Part shown: positions 49,661-57,863 of the stretch, piece by piece
Layout of the letters: each line of letters starts with the position of its first letter
Numbering within the stretch: the first letter of the stretch is position 1
Assembly (NCBI RefSeq): GCF_016863615.1
Contig: NZ_BOPF01000010.1
Span: 248,001-312,000 of the forward strand
DNA: 64,000 nt
From: Virgisporangium aliadipatigenens
Lineage (GTDB): Bacteria > Actinomycetota > Actinomycetes > Mycobacteriales > Micromonosporaceae
Direction of reading: 5' to 3'
Translations under genes and position numbers: made by a program
Notes under the pieces: generated by a model
Database searches by the model: none
The model's input: only the letters and a program-made list of their open reading frames with translations
What the model was told of the DNA's origin: nothing

Positions 49661-49740
49661 CGTGCGGAGCCTCCTCAGGGGGAACGTCGACGGCCCCCCA
49701 TCATGGCCCCGCCCCACGACGCCCCCTTCAGCAGGTCGGC

Positions 49741-51486
49741 TCAGCCCCAGTGGGAGCCCGACCAGTAGCCGCCGCTCCACGTCCGGCCGGACCACGTGCG
49801 GCTCGACCAGGTGCGCGAACTCCACGTGGTGCCGGTCCAGGTGGCACCGCTCCACGTGCGGCTCGACCAGGTGCGGCTGGTCCAGTTGGTGCCGGTCCAG
49901 GTGCCGGTCGCCCAGCCGGAGCCGCTCCAGGTGCGGCCGTTCCACTGGCCGGTGGTGGTCCAGGCGGTGCCGGCCGTGCAGGAGGCGGACCACGCGGCGG
50001 CGTTCCAGGCCTCGCCCATGATGTCGCGTTCGCCGGTCAGTTCGGTGCCGGTGTCGGGGTCGACGACGTGTGCCGTGCCACGGGCGCCTTCGAGCGTGCC
50101 GAGGCCGGTCGACGCGGCGAACTTCTGCTGCGCGGTCGCCACGAGCGGCGTGGGCAGGGCGGCGGCGGTGCGGATGTTCAGCTGGCCGGCGCCGCGGGAG
50201 ACCGGGTCGGCCTGCGGCATCGGGTCGGCGCTCAGCATCAGGAGCTTCTTCACCTGGTCCGGCGTCAGCGTGGGCCGCTGCTGGAGCAGCAGAGCGGCGG
50301 CTCCGGAGACGACCGCGGTCGCCTGGGACGTTCCGCTGCCCTTGAAGTAGCGCTGGCTCGGGTCGACCGTCGTCGCGAGGCGGCCGGTCGGGTACATCGT
50401 GTCGAGGAACGAGTTCGGCGTGCGCAGCGAGATGATCGAACGGCCGGGCGCGACGAGATCCGCGTGGCGGGTGGCGTTCCCCTTGGTGGAGAAGTCGGCG
50501 ACGACGTCGTCCACTTTGGACTCGGTGCCCTTGTGGTCGGCGGCGCCCACGGCGATGACGTACGGGTTGGCGGCGGGCATCGAGACCCGGGTGGCGGCCG
50601 CGCCGTCGTTGCCGACCGCGACGACGACCACGATTCCCTTGCGCCAGGCGGCTTCCACGGCGTGCGACAGCGGGTCGAGGCGCGGGTCCTGGGTCGAGTC
50701 GGTGCCGAAGGAGAGGTTGATGACGCGGATGTTCAGGCCGGGGTCGTTGCGGTGCACCACGACCCAGTCGATCGCGGCGATCACCTGCGACACGTCGACC
50801 GCGCCGTCGGTGGCCGCGACCTTCATGTTCAGCAGCGTGGCGTCGGGCGCCATCCCGACGAACTTCGTCGGGTCCGCGGACTCCTGACCGGCGACCACGC
50901 CCGGGTCGCGGCCGGCGACGATGCCCGCCATGTGCGTGCCGTGGCCGAAGGTGTCGAGGGTGCGCAGGTTCGTCGCCTGCGACTCCAGCGACAGGTCGGG
51001 GCCGTTGACGACCTTGCCGGTGCCGCTGAGCCCGGTCGCCGGGGCGATGCCGGAGTCGATGACGGCGACGCCGACGCCCTTGCCGGTGAGGGGCTGCCCC
51101 TTGGCGTCCCGGCCCTTCCAGACGTCCTGCGCGCCGGTCATCTTGGTGACGCCGGAGATCGAGGTGTTCTGGGCGTCGGCGAGCCACGTCCGCCCGGTCA
51201 TGGTGACCTTGCCGTCGGGCGTCACCGACCGCACCCCCGGAGCGGTCAAGAGCTTTTTCAGACCATCCGAGGGAACGGACACCAGGAGCGAGTCCACCAG
51301 ACCCAGCTCGCGTTCGACGGTCCCACCGGCGGCCGCCACCGCCGAGCGCGCACCGGCGGCGTCGTCATAGCCGACGATCACCTGCGCCGAGGGCACACCG
51401 GGCGAAGCCGTCGCCGTAGGCGCCAACGCGGTCGCGCCGGCCAACACTCCGGCCGCCACTCCGAAAAGTCCGCGTAGTCGTCGCAT
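49741..51486 (-). CDS. Secreted subtilisin-like serine protease with Trp-repeat tail
   Basis: A 581-residue S8 peptidase. A signal peptide (about 1-28, ending TATAS) and an I9-like propeptide precede the catalytic domain. The triad lies in AVIDSGIAP (Asp), FGHGTHMAGI (His) and GSGTSQATAVVSGAA (Ser). The last roughly 70 residues place a Trp exactly every fifth position 14 times (WSSRT, WTGTT, WSGRT units), likely for surface or glycan binding. ATG 51486 follows GGGAGGGG; a TTG at 51516 is less likely. Confidence 0.94.
   Translation of the reverse strand: MRRLRGLFGVAAGVLAGATALAPTATASPGVPSAQVIVGYDDAAGARSAVAAAGGTVERELGLVDSLLVSVPSDGLKKLLTAPGVRSVTPDGKVTMTGRTWLADAQNTSISGVTKMTGAQDVWKGRDAKGQPLTGKGVGVAVIDSGIAPATGLSGTGKVVNGPDLSLESQATNLRTLDTFGHGTHMAGIVAGRDPGVVAGQESADPTKFVGMAPDATLLNMKVAATDGAVDVSQVIAAIDWVVVHRNDPGLNIRVINLSFGTDSTQDPRLDPLSHAVEAAWRKGIVVVVAVGNDGAAATRVSMPAANPYVIAVGAADHKGTESKVDDVVADFSTKGNATRHADLVAPGRSIISLRTPNSFLDTMYPTGRLATTVDPSQRYFKGSGTSQATAVVSGAAALLLQQRPTLTPDQVKKLLMLSADPMPQADPVSRGAGQLNIRTAAALPTPLVATAQQKFAASTGLGTLEGARGTAHVVDPDTGTELTGERDIMGEAWNAAAWSASCTAGTAWTTTGQWNGRTWSGSGWATGTWTGTNWTSRTWSSRTWSGATWTGTTWSSRTWSSRTWSGRTWSGGYWSGSHWG
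49744..49960. repeat. Coding 15-bp tandem repeat (Trp pentapeptides)
   Basis: The 3' end of the protease gene is built of 15-bp units encoding Trp-Ser/Thr-Gly/Ser-x-Thr. Units such as GTGCGGCTCGACCAG recur with small changes. It is translated, not a CRISPR array. Confidence 0.8.
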
Positions 51487-51558
51487 CCCACCCCTCCCGA
51501 AAAGCCTGTGCGCCAATGGTGTCGCGACGGGTGCCGCACGGTTGTCAACAGAACGGCC

Positions 51559-51580
51559 GAACGCGGCTCAAGAGCCGTTC
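51559..51580 (-). terminator. Possible terminator after the AEC gene
   Basis: CGGCTC-AA-GAGCCG (51564-51577) inside a longer imperfect GAAC/GTTC stem, about 33 bases beyond the AEC stop at 51613. The remainder of the 126-base gap shows nothing else. Confidence 0.4.
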
Positions 51581-51612
51581 AACCGAAGCTCAAGGGGCGC
51601 CACGAAAACGGA

Positions 51613-52572
51613 CTAGAGGGCACCCGCGACCAGCAGCCACAAGGGACCCGTGGCCGCGAACGCCACCGTGGACGTCACGATCGCGGCCGTCGTCTCGGCC
51701 TGTGCGGTGTCGTAGCGTTGCGCGAACAGCAGCGCGTTGGCCCCGATCGGCAGCGCGGCGCAGAGCACCACCACGGCGAGCGGCGTCCCGCGCAGCCCCA
51801 CCGCGAACGCCACGGGCAGGACGATCGCCGGCATCACCAGCAGCTTGCCGGCGGAGAGCGCGAGCGCCCGGCGCCGGTTGCCGACGATGCCGTAGTGCGC
51901 GAGCGTGAGCCCGATCGTCACCAGGCTGACCGGGACGACCCCCTGGCCAAGCAGGCTCAGCGTCTCGTCGACCGGACGGGGTATCGGCAGGCTCGTGACG
52001 TTCCACAGGAGTCCGATGAGGACGGGGAGCGTGACGGGATGGATCACCGTGCGCCGCGCGGTGGTGGCGATGGTGGAACGCAACGGCGGCCGGGACTGCC
52101 CCTCCTCGGTGACGCGGGCGAGGTCCGATTCGGCGAGCACGGTGGCGAGCGTGAGCAGCACCAGCCCGTGCACGCTGATCAGCGTCACCAGAATGCCCAG
52201 CCCGTCCGCGCCGAAGATGGCGGTGACGACCGGGATGCCGAGCTGCACCGTGTTGCTGAACGTCAACGTCAGCGCCCGCACCGACGGCGCCGCGGGATGG
52301 CCCGGCCGGCGCCGGCGCTTCCACCCGTACCAGGTGAGCAGAAGAAGAGCGGCCGGCCCGAAGTACGCGGCGACCGTGGTCCACGGCAGGGCGGCCAGGT
52401 CGATGCGGGCCGTCGCGCTCACCAGCAGCGCCGGCGTGAAGAGGTAGAACGCCAGGTTCGACAGCAGCCGCGCGGACTCCTCGGAACGGAACAGCGGCGT
52501 GCGCCCGGCGACCCACCCCGCCGCGATGGTGGCGAAGACGGCGAGCAGCTTGGCGGCAACCAGCCCGCTCAT
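51613..52572 (-). CDS. AEC-family transporter (auxin efflux carrier type)
   Basis: A 319-residue membrane protein with about ten helices in two five-helix repeats. SNLAFYLFTPALLVSATA, LTLTFSNTVQLGIPVVTAIFG and VVLCAALPIGANALLFAQRY are typical of AEC carriers such as malonate or malate transporters. Substrate unknown. Its ATG lies one base after the HAD gene's stop, so the two are co-translated. Confidence 0.92.
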   Translation of the reverse strand: MSGLVAAKLLAVFATIAAGWVAGRTPLFRSEESARLLSNLAFYLFTPALLVSATARIDLAALPWTTVAAYFGPAALLLLTWYGWKRRRRPGHPAAPSVRALTLTFSNTVQLGIPVVTAIFGADGLGILVTLISVHGLVLLTLATVLAESDLARVTEEGQSRPPLRSTIATTARRTVIHPVTLPVLIGLLWNVTSLPIPRPVDETLSLLGQGVVPVSLVTIGLTLAHYGIVGNRRRALALSAGKLLVMPAIVLPVAFAVGLRGTPLAVVVLCAALPIGANALLFAQRYDTAQAETTAAIVTSTVAFAATGPLWLLVAGAL

Positions 52573-52573
52573 G

Positions 52574-53191
52574 TCAACGGGAGAGCGTGACGCCGAAGGC
52601 CCGTTCGAGTGCGGGGACCGTCTCCGCGGCCGAGCGGTGCAGGAACGTCGTCATGCCGAGCGCGCGGGCCGGTTTGAGATTGCCGCCGAGGTCGTCGACG
52701 TACGCGCACGCGGCCGGTGCCAGTCCGACGGCGTCGGCACCCAGCCGGTAGATCTCCTCGGCGGGCTTGCGCAGCCCCACTTCGCCGGAGATGACCACCC
52801 CGTCGAAGAGTTCCGCGAGGAGGGCCCGGTCGTAGCGTTCGGCGCCCCACGAGTTGGAGATGAGTCCGGTCCGCAGCCCGGCTTCGCGCGCGGCCCGCAC
52901 GGCGTCGAGCATCGCGGTGTCCGGGACGGCGCCGGCCATGAGGCGAGCGACGAGCGCCTCCGCGTCGACCCCCAGCAGCGCCGCGAACTCCTTCTCGAAC
53001 GCCGCCGTCGCGAGGGCCCCGGTCTCCAGGTCGGCGAGCAGTCGCCGGGCGTCCGGATCGCCGCGGAACAGGTCCCGCACGGTGTGCTCGGGCAGCCCGT
53101 GCGCCGCGCAGAACGCCCCGAACGACGCGAACACATCGCTGGTCAGCACGCCGCCGTAGTCGACGAGCAGCCCGCGCAAAGGTGCACTCAC
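52574..53191 (-). CDS. HAD-superfamily hydrolase
   Basis: A 205-residue HAD subfamily IA phosphatase-like protein. Motif I is LLVDYGGVLTSD: the nucleophile Asp11 is present but the usual second Asp (+2) is Gly13, as in epoxide-hydrolase-N-terminal-type members. Motif II is TGLISNSWG, motif III the Lys in VGLRKPAEEIY and motif IV YVDDLGGN. The Gly change weakens the phosphatase assignment. The start is GTG 53191; it precedes the AEC transporter. Confidence 0.9.
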   Translation of the reverse strand: MSAPLRGLLVDYGGVLTSDVFASFGAFCAAHGLPEHTVRDLFRGDPDARRLLADLETGALATAAFEKEFAALLGVDAEALVARLMAGAVPDTAMLDAVRAAREAGLRTGLISNSWGAERYDRALLAELFDGVVISGEVGLRKPAEEIYRLGADAVGLAPAACAYVDDLGGNLKPARALGMTTFLHRSAAETVPALERAFGVTLSR

Positions 53192-53210
53192 AGTGCGAAC
53201 ATAGCCGCTT

Positions 53211-54416
53211 TCACGCCGCCGGCCTGCTGAGGGTGCGGATTGTCTCAGGGGAGCGCACGGCCGTGGCCGCGGCCGGCAGCGTCAGCCAGAACCGCGTCCC
53301 GCCGCCCGGGTTCGGCAGTGCGCCGATGGTGCCGCCGTGCCGGTGCACGATGCGCTGGCAGATGGTGAGGCCCAGACCCGTTCCCGGGTAGCCGGCGCCG
53401 CGATGGGCGCGGTGGAAGCTCTCGAAGATGTGCTCGTGCTGCCCCTCCGGGATGCCGATGCCGCGGTCGGCGACCTCGATCCGCACCCAGCCGGACTCCT
53501 CCTCGAAGCCGCTCACGTGCACCCTCGGCTGCTGGCCGGGCGGGGTGTACTTGAGCGCGTTGCCGACCAGGTTGTCGATGACCTGGCGGATCAGCACCAC
53601 GTCGCCGACGACCGAGGGCATCGGGTCGACCGCGATCTCCGGCACCGGGCCGCCGGTGCGCCGCAGCACGTCCGTCCGGTCGGCCACGACGGTGTCGACG
53701 AGCCGGGTCAGGTCCACCGGCGCCAGCTTCAACGGCGCGCTCGGCGCACTGGCGTAGGCGAGCAGGTCGTCGATGAGGCGGCGCATGTTCTCGACGCCGC
53801 GCGCGATCTCCTCGACGAACTCGTCGAACTCGTCCGGGTGCGCGTGCGGGAGCAGTTGCACGTAGCCCTGGATGGTCGCCAGCGGGCTCTTCAGGTCGTG
53901 GCTCACCACGCCGGCGAAGCTCTCCAGTTCGCCGTTGGTGCGGGTCAGCTCGACGTTGGCGGCCTCCAGCTCGGCGTGGGCGGCGCGCAGGTTCAGCTCG
54001 CTCTCGCGCAGTCGGGTGATGTCGTGGATGGCGACGACCGCCCCGCGCGGGGTCCCGTCGGGCGACTCGACCGGGCGGCCGTGCGCCACCACCCAGCGCC
54101 GGATCGAGCCCGGCGACGCGACGATGAACTCCACGTCCTGCACCGTCTCGCCGGCCAGCGCGCGCACCAGCGGCCAGCGTTCGTGCGGGAGCGGGGTGAC
54201 GCCGTCGGTGTCCAGCATCGTGGTCGGCGACAGCCAGCCCTCCAGCGGGTCGCCGACCTTCGGGCCGACGCGGAACAGCCGCCGCGCGAAGCGGTTGCAG
54301 ACGGTCAGCCGCCCCTCGGCGTCGCAGGCGACCACGCCGACGTCCAGCGAGTCCACCACGTCGAGCGTGAGGTCGCTGTCCCAGTGGATGATGTTGTCGA
54401 GCGGCATGCGGTCCAT
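53211..54416 (-). CDS. PAS-domain sensor histidine kinase
   Basis: A 401-residue soluble kinase. A PAS domain spans about 20-140 (DVGVVACDAEGRLTVCNRFARRLF; GAVVAIHDITRLRESE), and a coiled-coil linker (LRAAHAELEAANVELTRTNGEL) leads to HisKA with the phospho-His in FAGVVSHDLKSPLATIQGYV. The ATPase has LVGNALKYT, DRGIGIP and GTGLGLTICQRIV. It resembles phytochrome/bacteriophytochrome-type kinases with VSHDLKSP. ATG 54416 shares one base with the stop of the hybrid kinase (TGATG), so the two are coupled. Confidence 0.94.
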   Translation of the reverse strand: MDRMPLDNIIHWDSDLTLDVVDSLDVGVVACDAEGRLTVCNRFARRLFRVGPKVGDPLEGWLSPTTMLDTDGVTPLPHERWPLVRALAGETVQDVEFIVASPGSIRRWVVAHGRPVESPDGTPRGAVVAIHDITRLRESELNLRAAHAELEAANVELTRTNGELESFAGVVSHDLKSPLATIQGYVQLLPHAHPDEFDEFVEEIARGVENMRRLIDDLLAYASAPSAPLKLAPVDLTRLVDTVVADRTDVLRRTGGPVPEIAVDPMPSVVGDVVLIRQVIDNLVGNALKYTPPGQQPRVHVSGFEEESGWVRIEVADRGIGIPEGQHEHIFESFHRAHRGAGYPGTGLGLTICQRIVHRHGGTIGALPNPGGGTRFWLTLPAAATAVRSPETIRTLSRPAA

Positions 54417-56698
54417 CAGTTCGACCGGCCGACCTCGTGCAGGTACCCGTTCAGGGCCTCGGCGGTGCCGGTGGCGGCGCGGTCGACCGCCTCGACCAGG
54501 GTCGCCAGCTCGATCTCCACCGCGGCGGCGGCGCGCTGTTCGACCAGCGCGCACGCGGCCGCCAACCGGTCGGCGCCGAGCAGGGCACTGGAGGACTTGA
54601 GCGTGTGCGCGGCCGCGCGCAGGCTGTCCCGGTCCAGGCGTTTGAGCGCCGCGGACAGGGCGGTGCGCCGGCCGCCGAGCTCGGTCAGGAACGTCGAGAC
54701 CGTGGTGACGACGAGCGGCCGGTCGGCGAGCTGTTCCTCCAGGTCGCGCAGCCGGCTGAGGTCGACCGCGGGGACCTCGTCGACGGGCTCGTCGGGCTCC
54801 TCCGGCTGCTCCGGCGCCGGCGGGGCGGGGGGCTCCCCGGTGAGGTACGGCTCCAGCGCGGCCCGCAGTTCGGGCAGCGTGATCGGCTTGCTGACGTGGG
54901 AGTTCATGCCGGCGTCGAGGCAGCGTTCCTGGTCGCCGCGCAGCGCCGTCGCGGTCAGCGCGAGGATCGGCAGGGTCGCCCCGGCCGCCCGGATCTTGCG
55001 GGTCGCCTCCAGGCCGTCCATGCCCGGCATCTGCACGTCCATCAGCACGACGTCGTACGGCTCGGCCGCCTCCAGCACCGCGGTCAGCGCGGCCGCGCCG
55101 TCGCCGACCGCGTCGCACTCCAGCCCCAGCAGCTGGATCATGCGGCGGAACACGCCCCGGTTCACCTCGTTGTCCTCGGCGAGCAGGATCCGGCCGGCCG
55201 GCAGGGGAGCGACCGGGATCGGCGCGCCGCGCACGCCACGGCGTTCGGCGTTGACGGCGGAAACCAGGCGGCGCAACGTGATCGGCGCGGTGATCAGCGA
55301 CGGGCCGCGGACCACACCGGTGCGCGGGTCGGTCGTGCTCAGCATCACCGCGCGCCCGTGCGTCCCCACCGCCGCCATCACCCGGTCGCCGCGGCGCACC
55401 GCCTCCGGGTCGTGCGCGTCGTCGCACCAGAGCACCGCGTCGAAACCCGCCGTGCCGTCCATGACCGCGTCCAGCGTCGTCGGGACCACCTCGGCGTCCG
55501 CGGCGTTCAGGAGCCAGGACAACACCTCGGTCGAACGGGCCGTCGGCGCCACCAGCCCGATCCGGTTCACCACCAGCCGGGGAACGGGCACCGCCCGCAC
55601 ACCGTCGGCGGGGGCCGCCACGAGCGGCACGGTGACGCGGAACTGCGTACCGGCGCCGACCTCCGAGTCGACCTCGACGGAGCCGCCCATGCGCGACACG
55701 AGCCGGGCCGCCACGGCGAGGCCGAGCCCCGCGCCCTCGTGCCGGCGCGCCGCCGAGGAATCGGCCTGCACGAACGGCGCGAACAGCCGCTCCCGGTCGG
55801 CCGTGTCCAGCCCCCGCCCGGTGTCGGTGACCATCAGCCGGATCTGCCCGTCCGGCAGCGGTTCCGCGCTCACCACCACTTCACCCGCATCGGTGAACTT
55901 GACGGCGTTCCCCACCAGATTGGTGAGCACCTGCCGCAGCCGGGCCGGGTCGCCGAGCACGACCGGCGGCAGGGCCGGCGCGGTCCCGGCGAGCAGCAGG
56001 ATGCCCTTGCGGCGGGCCTCCTCCTGCAGCGGCTCGGCGACCGACTCCAGCAGCTCGCGCAGCGACAGCGGCTGCGACGTCAGCTCCAGCCGGTCGGTCT
56101 CCAGGCGGGCCAGGTCGAGCAGGTCGTCGATGAGCACCTTCAGCGACTGGGTCGAACGGTGCACCCCGTCGACGACCTCCCGCACGTCCTGCGGCAGGGC
56201 GAGCGCGCGCATCAGGTCCACGAGCCCGACGACGGCGCTGACCGGCGTGCGGATCTCGTGCCCGAGCAGCGCCAGGAACTCCGACTTCGCGCTGTCGACG
56301 GACTCCAGCGGCACGTGCTCCTCGTGCGCCACCGGCTCGACGTGCGGCTCCTTCGGCAGCGGGTTGCCGCAGGCCGGACAGCTCTCCAGGGCGTTGTGCT
56401 CGACGGTCAGCAGATAGCCGGGCACACCGGCCTCGTCCTGAACCGGCACCACGCGCAGCGTGCGGTCGTCGCCCGGTTCATCGTGCCGGCAGATCGTCGT
56501 CTCGGTGCCCGGCGAGCGCAGCGCGGCGAAGAGCGCGGCGTATCCGGCCCCCGGCAGCACCGCTCCTTCACCGGCGTGAACGTCGCCGACCGCCGCGCCG
56601 GTCCACCGGGGGTTGGCCGCCACCACCCGCCCGTCGGCGTCGATCAGCGCGGCCGCCACCGGCGCCGTCGTGACCAGCGTGCGTGCCGAGTACCCCAT
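54416..56698 (-). CDS. Hybrid histidine kinase with receiver and Hpt domains
   Basis: A 760-residue phosphorelay protein without membrane helices. A PAS-like N-terminus ends in a CPACGNPL element. HisKA has the His in LLGHEIRTPVSAVVGLVDLM. HATPase: NLVGNAVKFT, DTGRGLD, GAGLGLAV. A degenerate receiver-like middle (about 385-490) is followed by a true receiver with phospho-Asp in VVLMDVQMPGMDG and Lys in VSKPI. A Pro/Glu linker leads to an Hpt domain (AAHTLKSSSALLGA). GGAGGGG lies seven bases before the ATG. No DNA-binding output is encoded nearby. Confidence 0.94.
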   Translation of the reverse strand: MGYSARTLVTTAPVAAALIDADGRVVAANPRWTGAAVGDVHAGEGAVLPGAGYAALFAALRSPGTETTICRHDEPGDDRTLRVVPVQDEAGVPGYLLTVEHNALESCPACGNPLPKEPHVEPVAHEEHVPLESVDSAKSEFLALLGHEIRTPVSAVVGLVDLMRALALPQDVREVVDGVHRSTQSLKVLIDDLLDLARLETDRLELTSQPLSLRELLESVAEPLQEEARRKGILLLAGTAPALPPVVLGDPARLRQVLTNLVGNAVKFTDAGEVVVSAEPLPDGQIRLMVTDTGRGLDTADRERLFAPFVQADSSAARRHEGAGLGLAVAARLVSRMGGSVEVDSEVGAGTQFRVTVPLVAAPADGVRAVPVPRLVVNRIGLVAPTARSTEVLSWLLNAADAEVVPTTLDAVMDGTAGFDAVLWCDDAHDPEAVRRGDRVMAAVGTHGRAVMLSTTDPRTGVVRGPSLITAPITLRRLVSAVNAERRGVRGAPIPVAPLPAGRILLAEDNEVNRGVFRRMIQLLGLECDAVGDGAAALTAVLEAAEPYDVVLMDVQMPGMDGLEATRKIRAAGATLPILALTATALRGDQERCLDAGMNSHVSKPITLPELRAALEPYLTGEPPAPPAPEQPEEPDEPVDEVPAVDLSRLRDLEEQLADRPLVVTTVSTFLTELGGRRTALSAALKRLDRDSLRAAAHTLKSSSALLGADRLAAACALVEQRAAAAVEIELATLVEAVDRAATGTAEALNGYLHEVGRSN

Positions 56699-56756
56699 GC
56701 GACGACCCCTCCGACGGCAGGACATCTCCCCATCGGCCCGTCGTCGGGGGACCTGA

Positions 56757-57863
56757 CTAAAAACACATCGCCTCGCCCTGGTCGGTGATCGCGACGCTGA
56801 CGCCGTCCTCGGCGGCCCCCAATGCGTGGAACGCCCACCGGTACCGGTCCTGCATCAGGGTCAGCTCCAGGACGCCGGAGTGGTCGTAGTCGACGTGCTC
56901 GCCGACGAGTTCGGGCGCCGGCGAGCCGTCCTCGCGCGGGTAGTGCGCCTGACCGCCCACCCCCACGACGAACTGCGTCACGCCGTGCGGGTTCGGCCGG
57001 CCGTCCGGGTCGAGGCGGGCGAAGCGCTCGTAGTCGGCGTCGTGGCCGGAGAGCACCAGCTCCGCCTTGTGCTCGTACAGCGTGGCGTACAGGTCCTTGG
57101 TGCGCAGGTCGGAGCCGCCGAGGCCGCTGGAGAAGCGGGGATGGTGCCAGAGCGCGACGACGCACTTCTTCCGGTTGGCCGACAGGTCCGCGTCGAGCCA
57201 CTCCTGCTGCGGCGAACCGCGCAGGCACCCGCCGGTGACGGAGGTGCAGTTGGAGTTCAGGACGACGACGTGCCATCTGCCGACGTCCTGCGACCAGTAG
57301 CCCTTGGGGTCGCGGACCCGTTCGCCGAAGTAGGCGGTGAACGTGTTCGCCTCGTGGACCTTGTACTCCTGGTTGCCGAACGCCGGGATGGTCTGGTTAC
57401 GCAGCCGGCCCCAGGACGGGTTGTACACGTCGCGGTAGGCGTCGGCGGTGGGCAGTTCGTACTGGTAGTCGCCGAGCCCGAGGAGCACGTCCGGGTTCAT
57501 CGCGGCGGCGATCTCGGAGACCTCGGCGTGCCGGCAGTAGCCGCCCTCCGCGTCGGAGTTCGCCAGGAAGAGCGGATCGTCGGGGTCGCACGCCATGTCA
57601 CCGGCGGCGACCGCGCGGATCGTCGTGGGCCCGTCCGTGTCGCGCAGCAGGAGGTAGACGATCCCGATCACGATGATGAGGAACGTCGCCAGCGCCGCCT
57701 GGGCGCGCTTGTCCTTCCGGAACCAGCGCACCGGCCGGGAGCCGCGCACCCAACGCGAGGCGCGCAGGAGATACGGCAGCGGCGACCACCGCTCGGTCCC
57801 GACGTCCTTCCGTTTCGGCGGCGGCTGCGCGGCCGCGGCGGGTGCCTTCTCCTCCTCCGTCAC
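56757..57863 (-). CDS. Membrane-anchored metallophosphoesterase
   Basis: A 368-residue protein. A cytoplasmic Pro/Lys-rich start leads to one membrane helix (about 58-75, LATFLIIVIGIVYLLL), placing the enzyme domain outside. Metal-binding motifs are AAGDMACD, LLGLGDYQY, AFGNQEY (usual GNHE with Gln for His), VALWHHPRFSSG and LSGHDADYERF. It resembles purple-acid-type phosphoesterases. GTG 57863 overlaps the stop of the AftD-like gene (GTGA) and has GGAGGAGGG upstream, tying it to the envelope-glycan operon. Confidence 0.92.
   Translation of the reverse strand: MTEEEKAPAAAAQPPPKRKDVGTERWSPLPYLLRASRWVRGSRPVRWFRKDKRAQAALATFLIIVIGIVYLLLRDTDGPTTIRAVAAGDMACDPDDPLFLANSDAEGGYCRHAEVSEIAAAMNPDVLLGLGDYQYELPTADAYRDVYNPSWGRLRNQTIPAFGNQEYKVHEANTFTAYFGERVRDPKGYWSQDVGRWHVVVLNSNCTSVTGGCLRGSPQQEWLDADLSANRKKCVVALWHHPRFSSGLGGSDLRTKDLYATLYEHKAELVLSGHDADYERFARLDPDGRPNPHGVTQFVVGVGGQAHYPREDGSPAPELVGEHVDYDHSGVLELTLMQDRYRWAFHALGAAEDGVSVAITDQGEAMCF

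Noticed and set aside
49741-49990. Regular short repeats that could suggest a CRISPR array
   Set aside because: The repeats are contiguous, have no unique spacers and encode Trp pentapeptides in frame with the protease.
53337-56417. Plus-strand open frame of 1026 codons opposite the kinases
   Set aside because: Antisense shadow of two well-defined histidine kinase genes; composition is Ser/Arg-rich and featureless.
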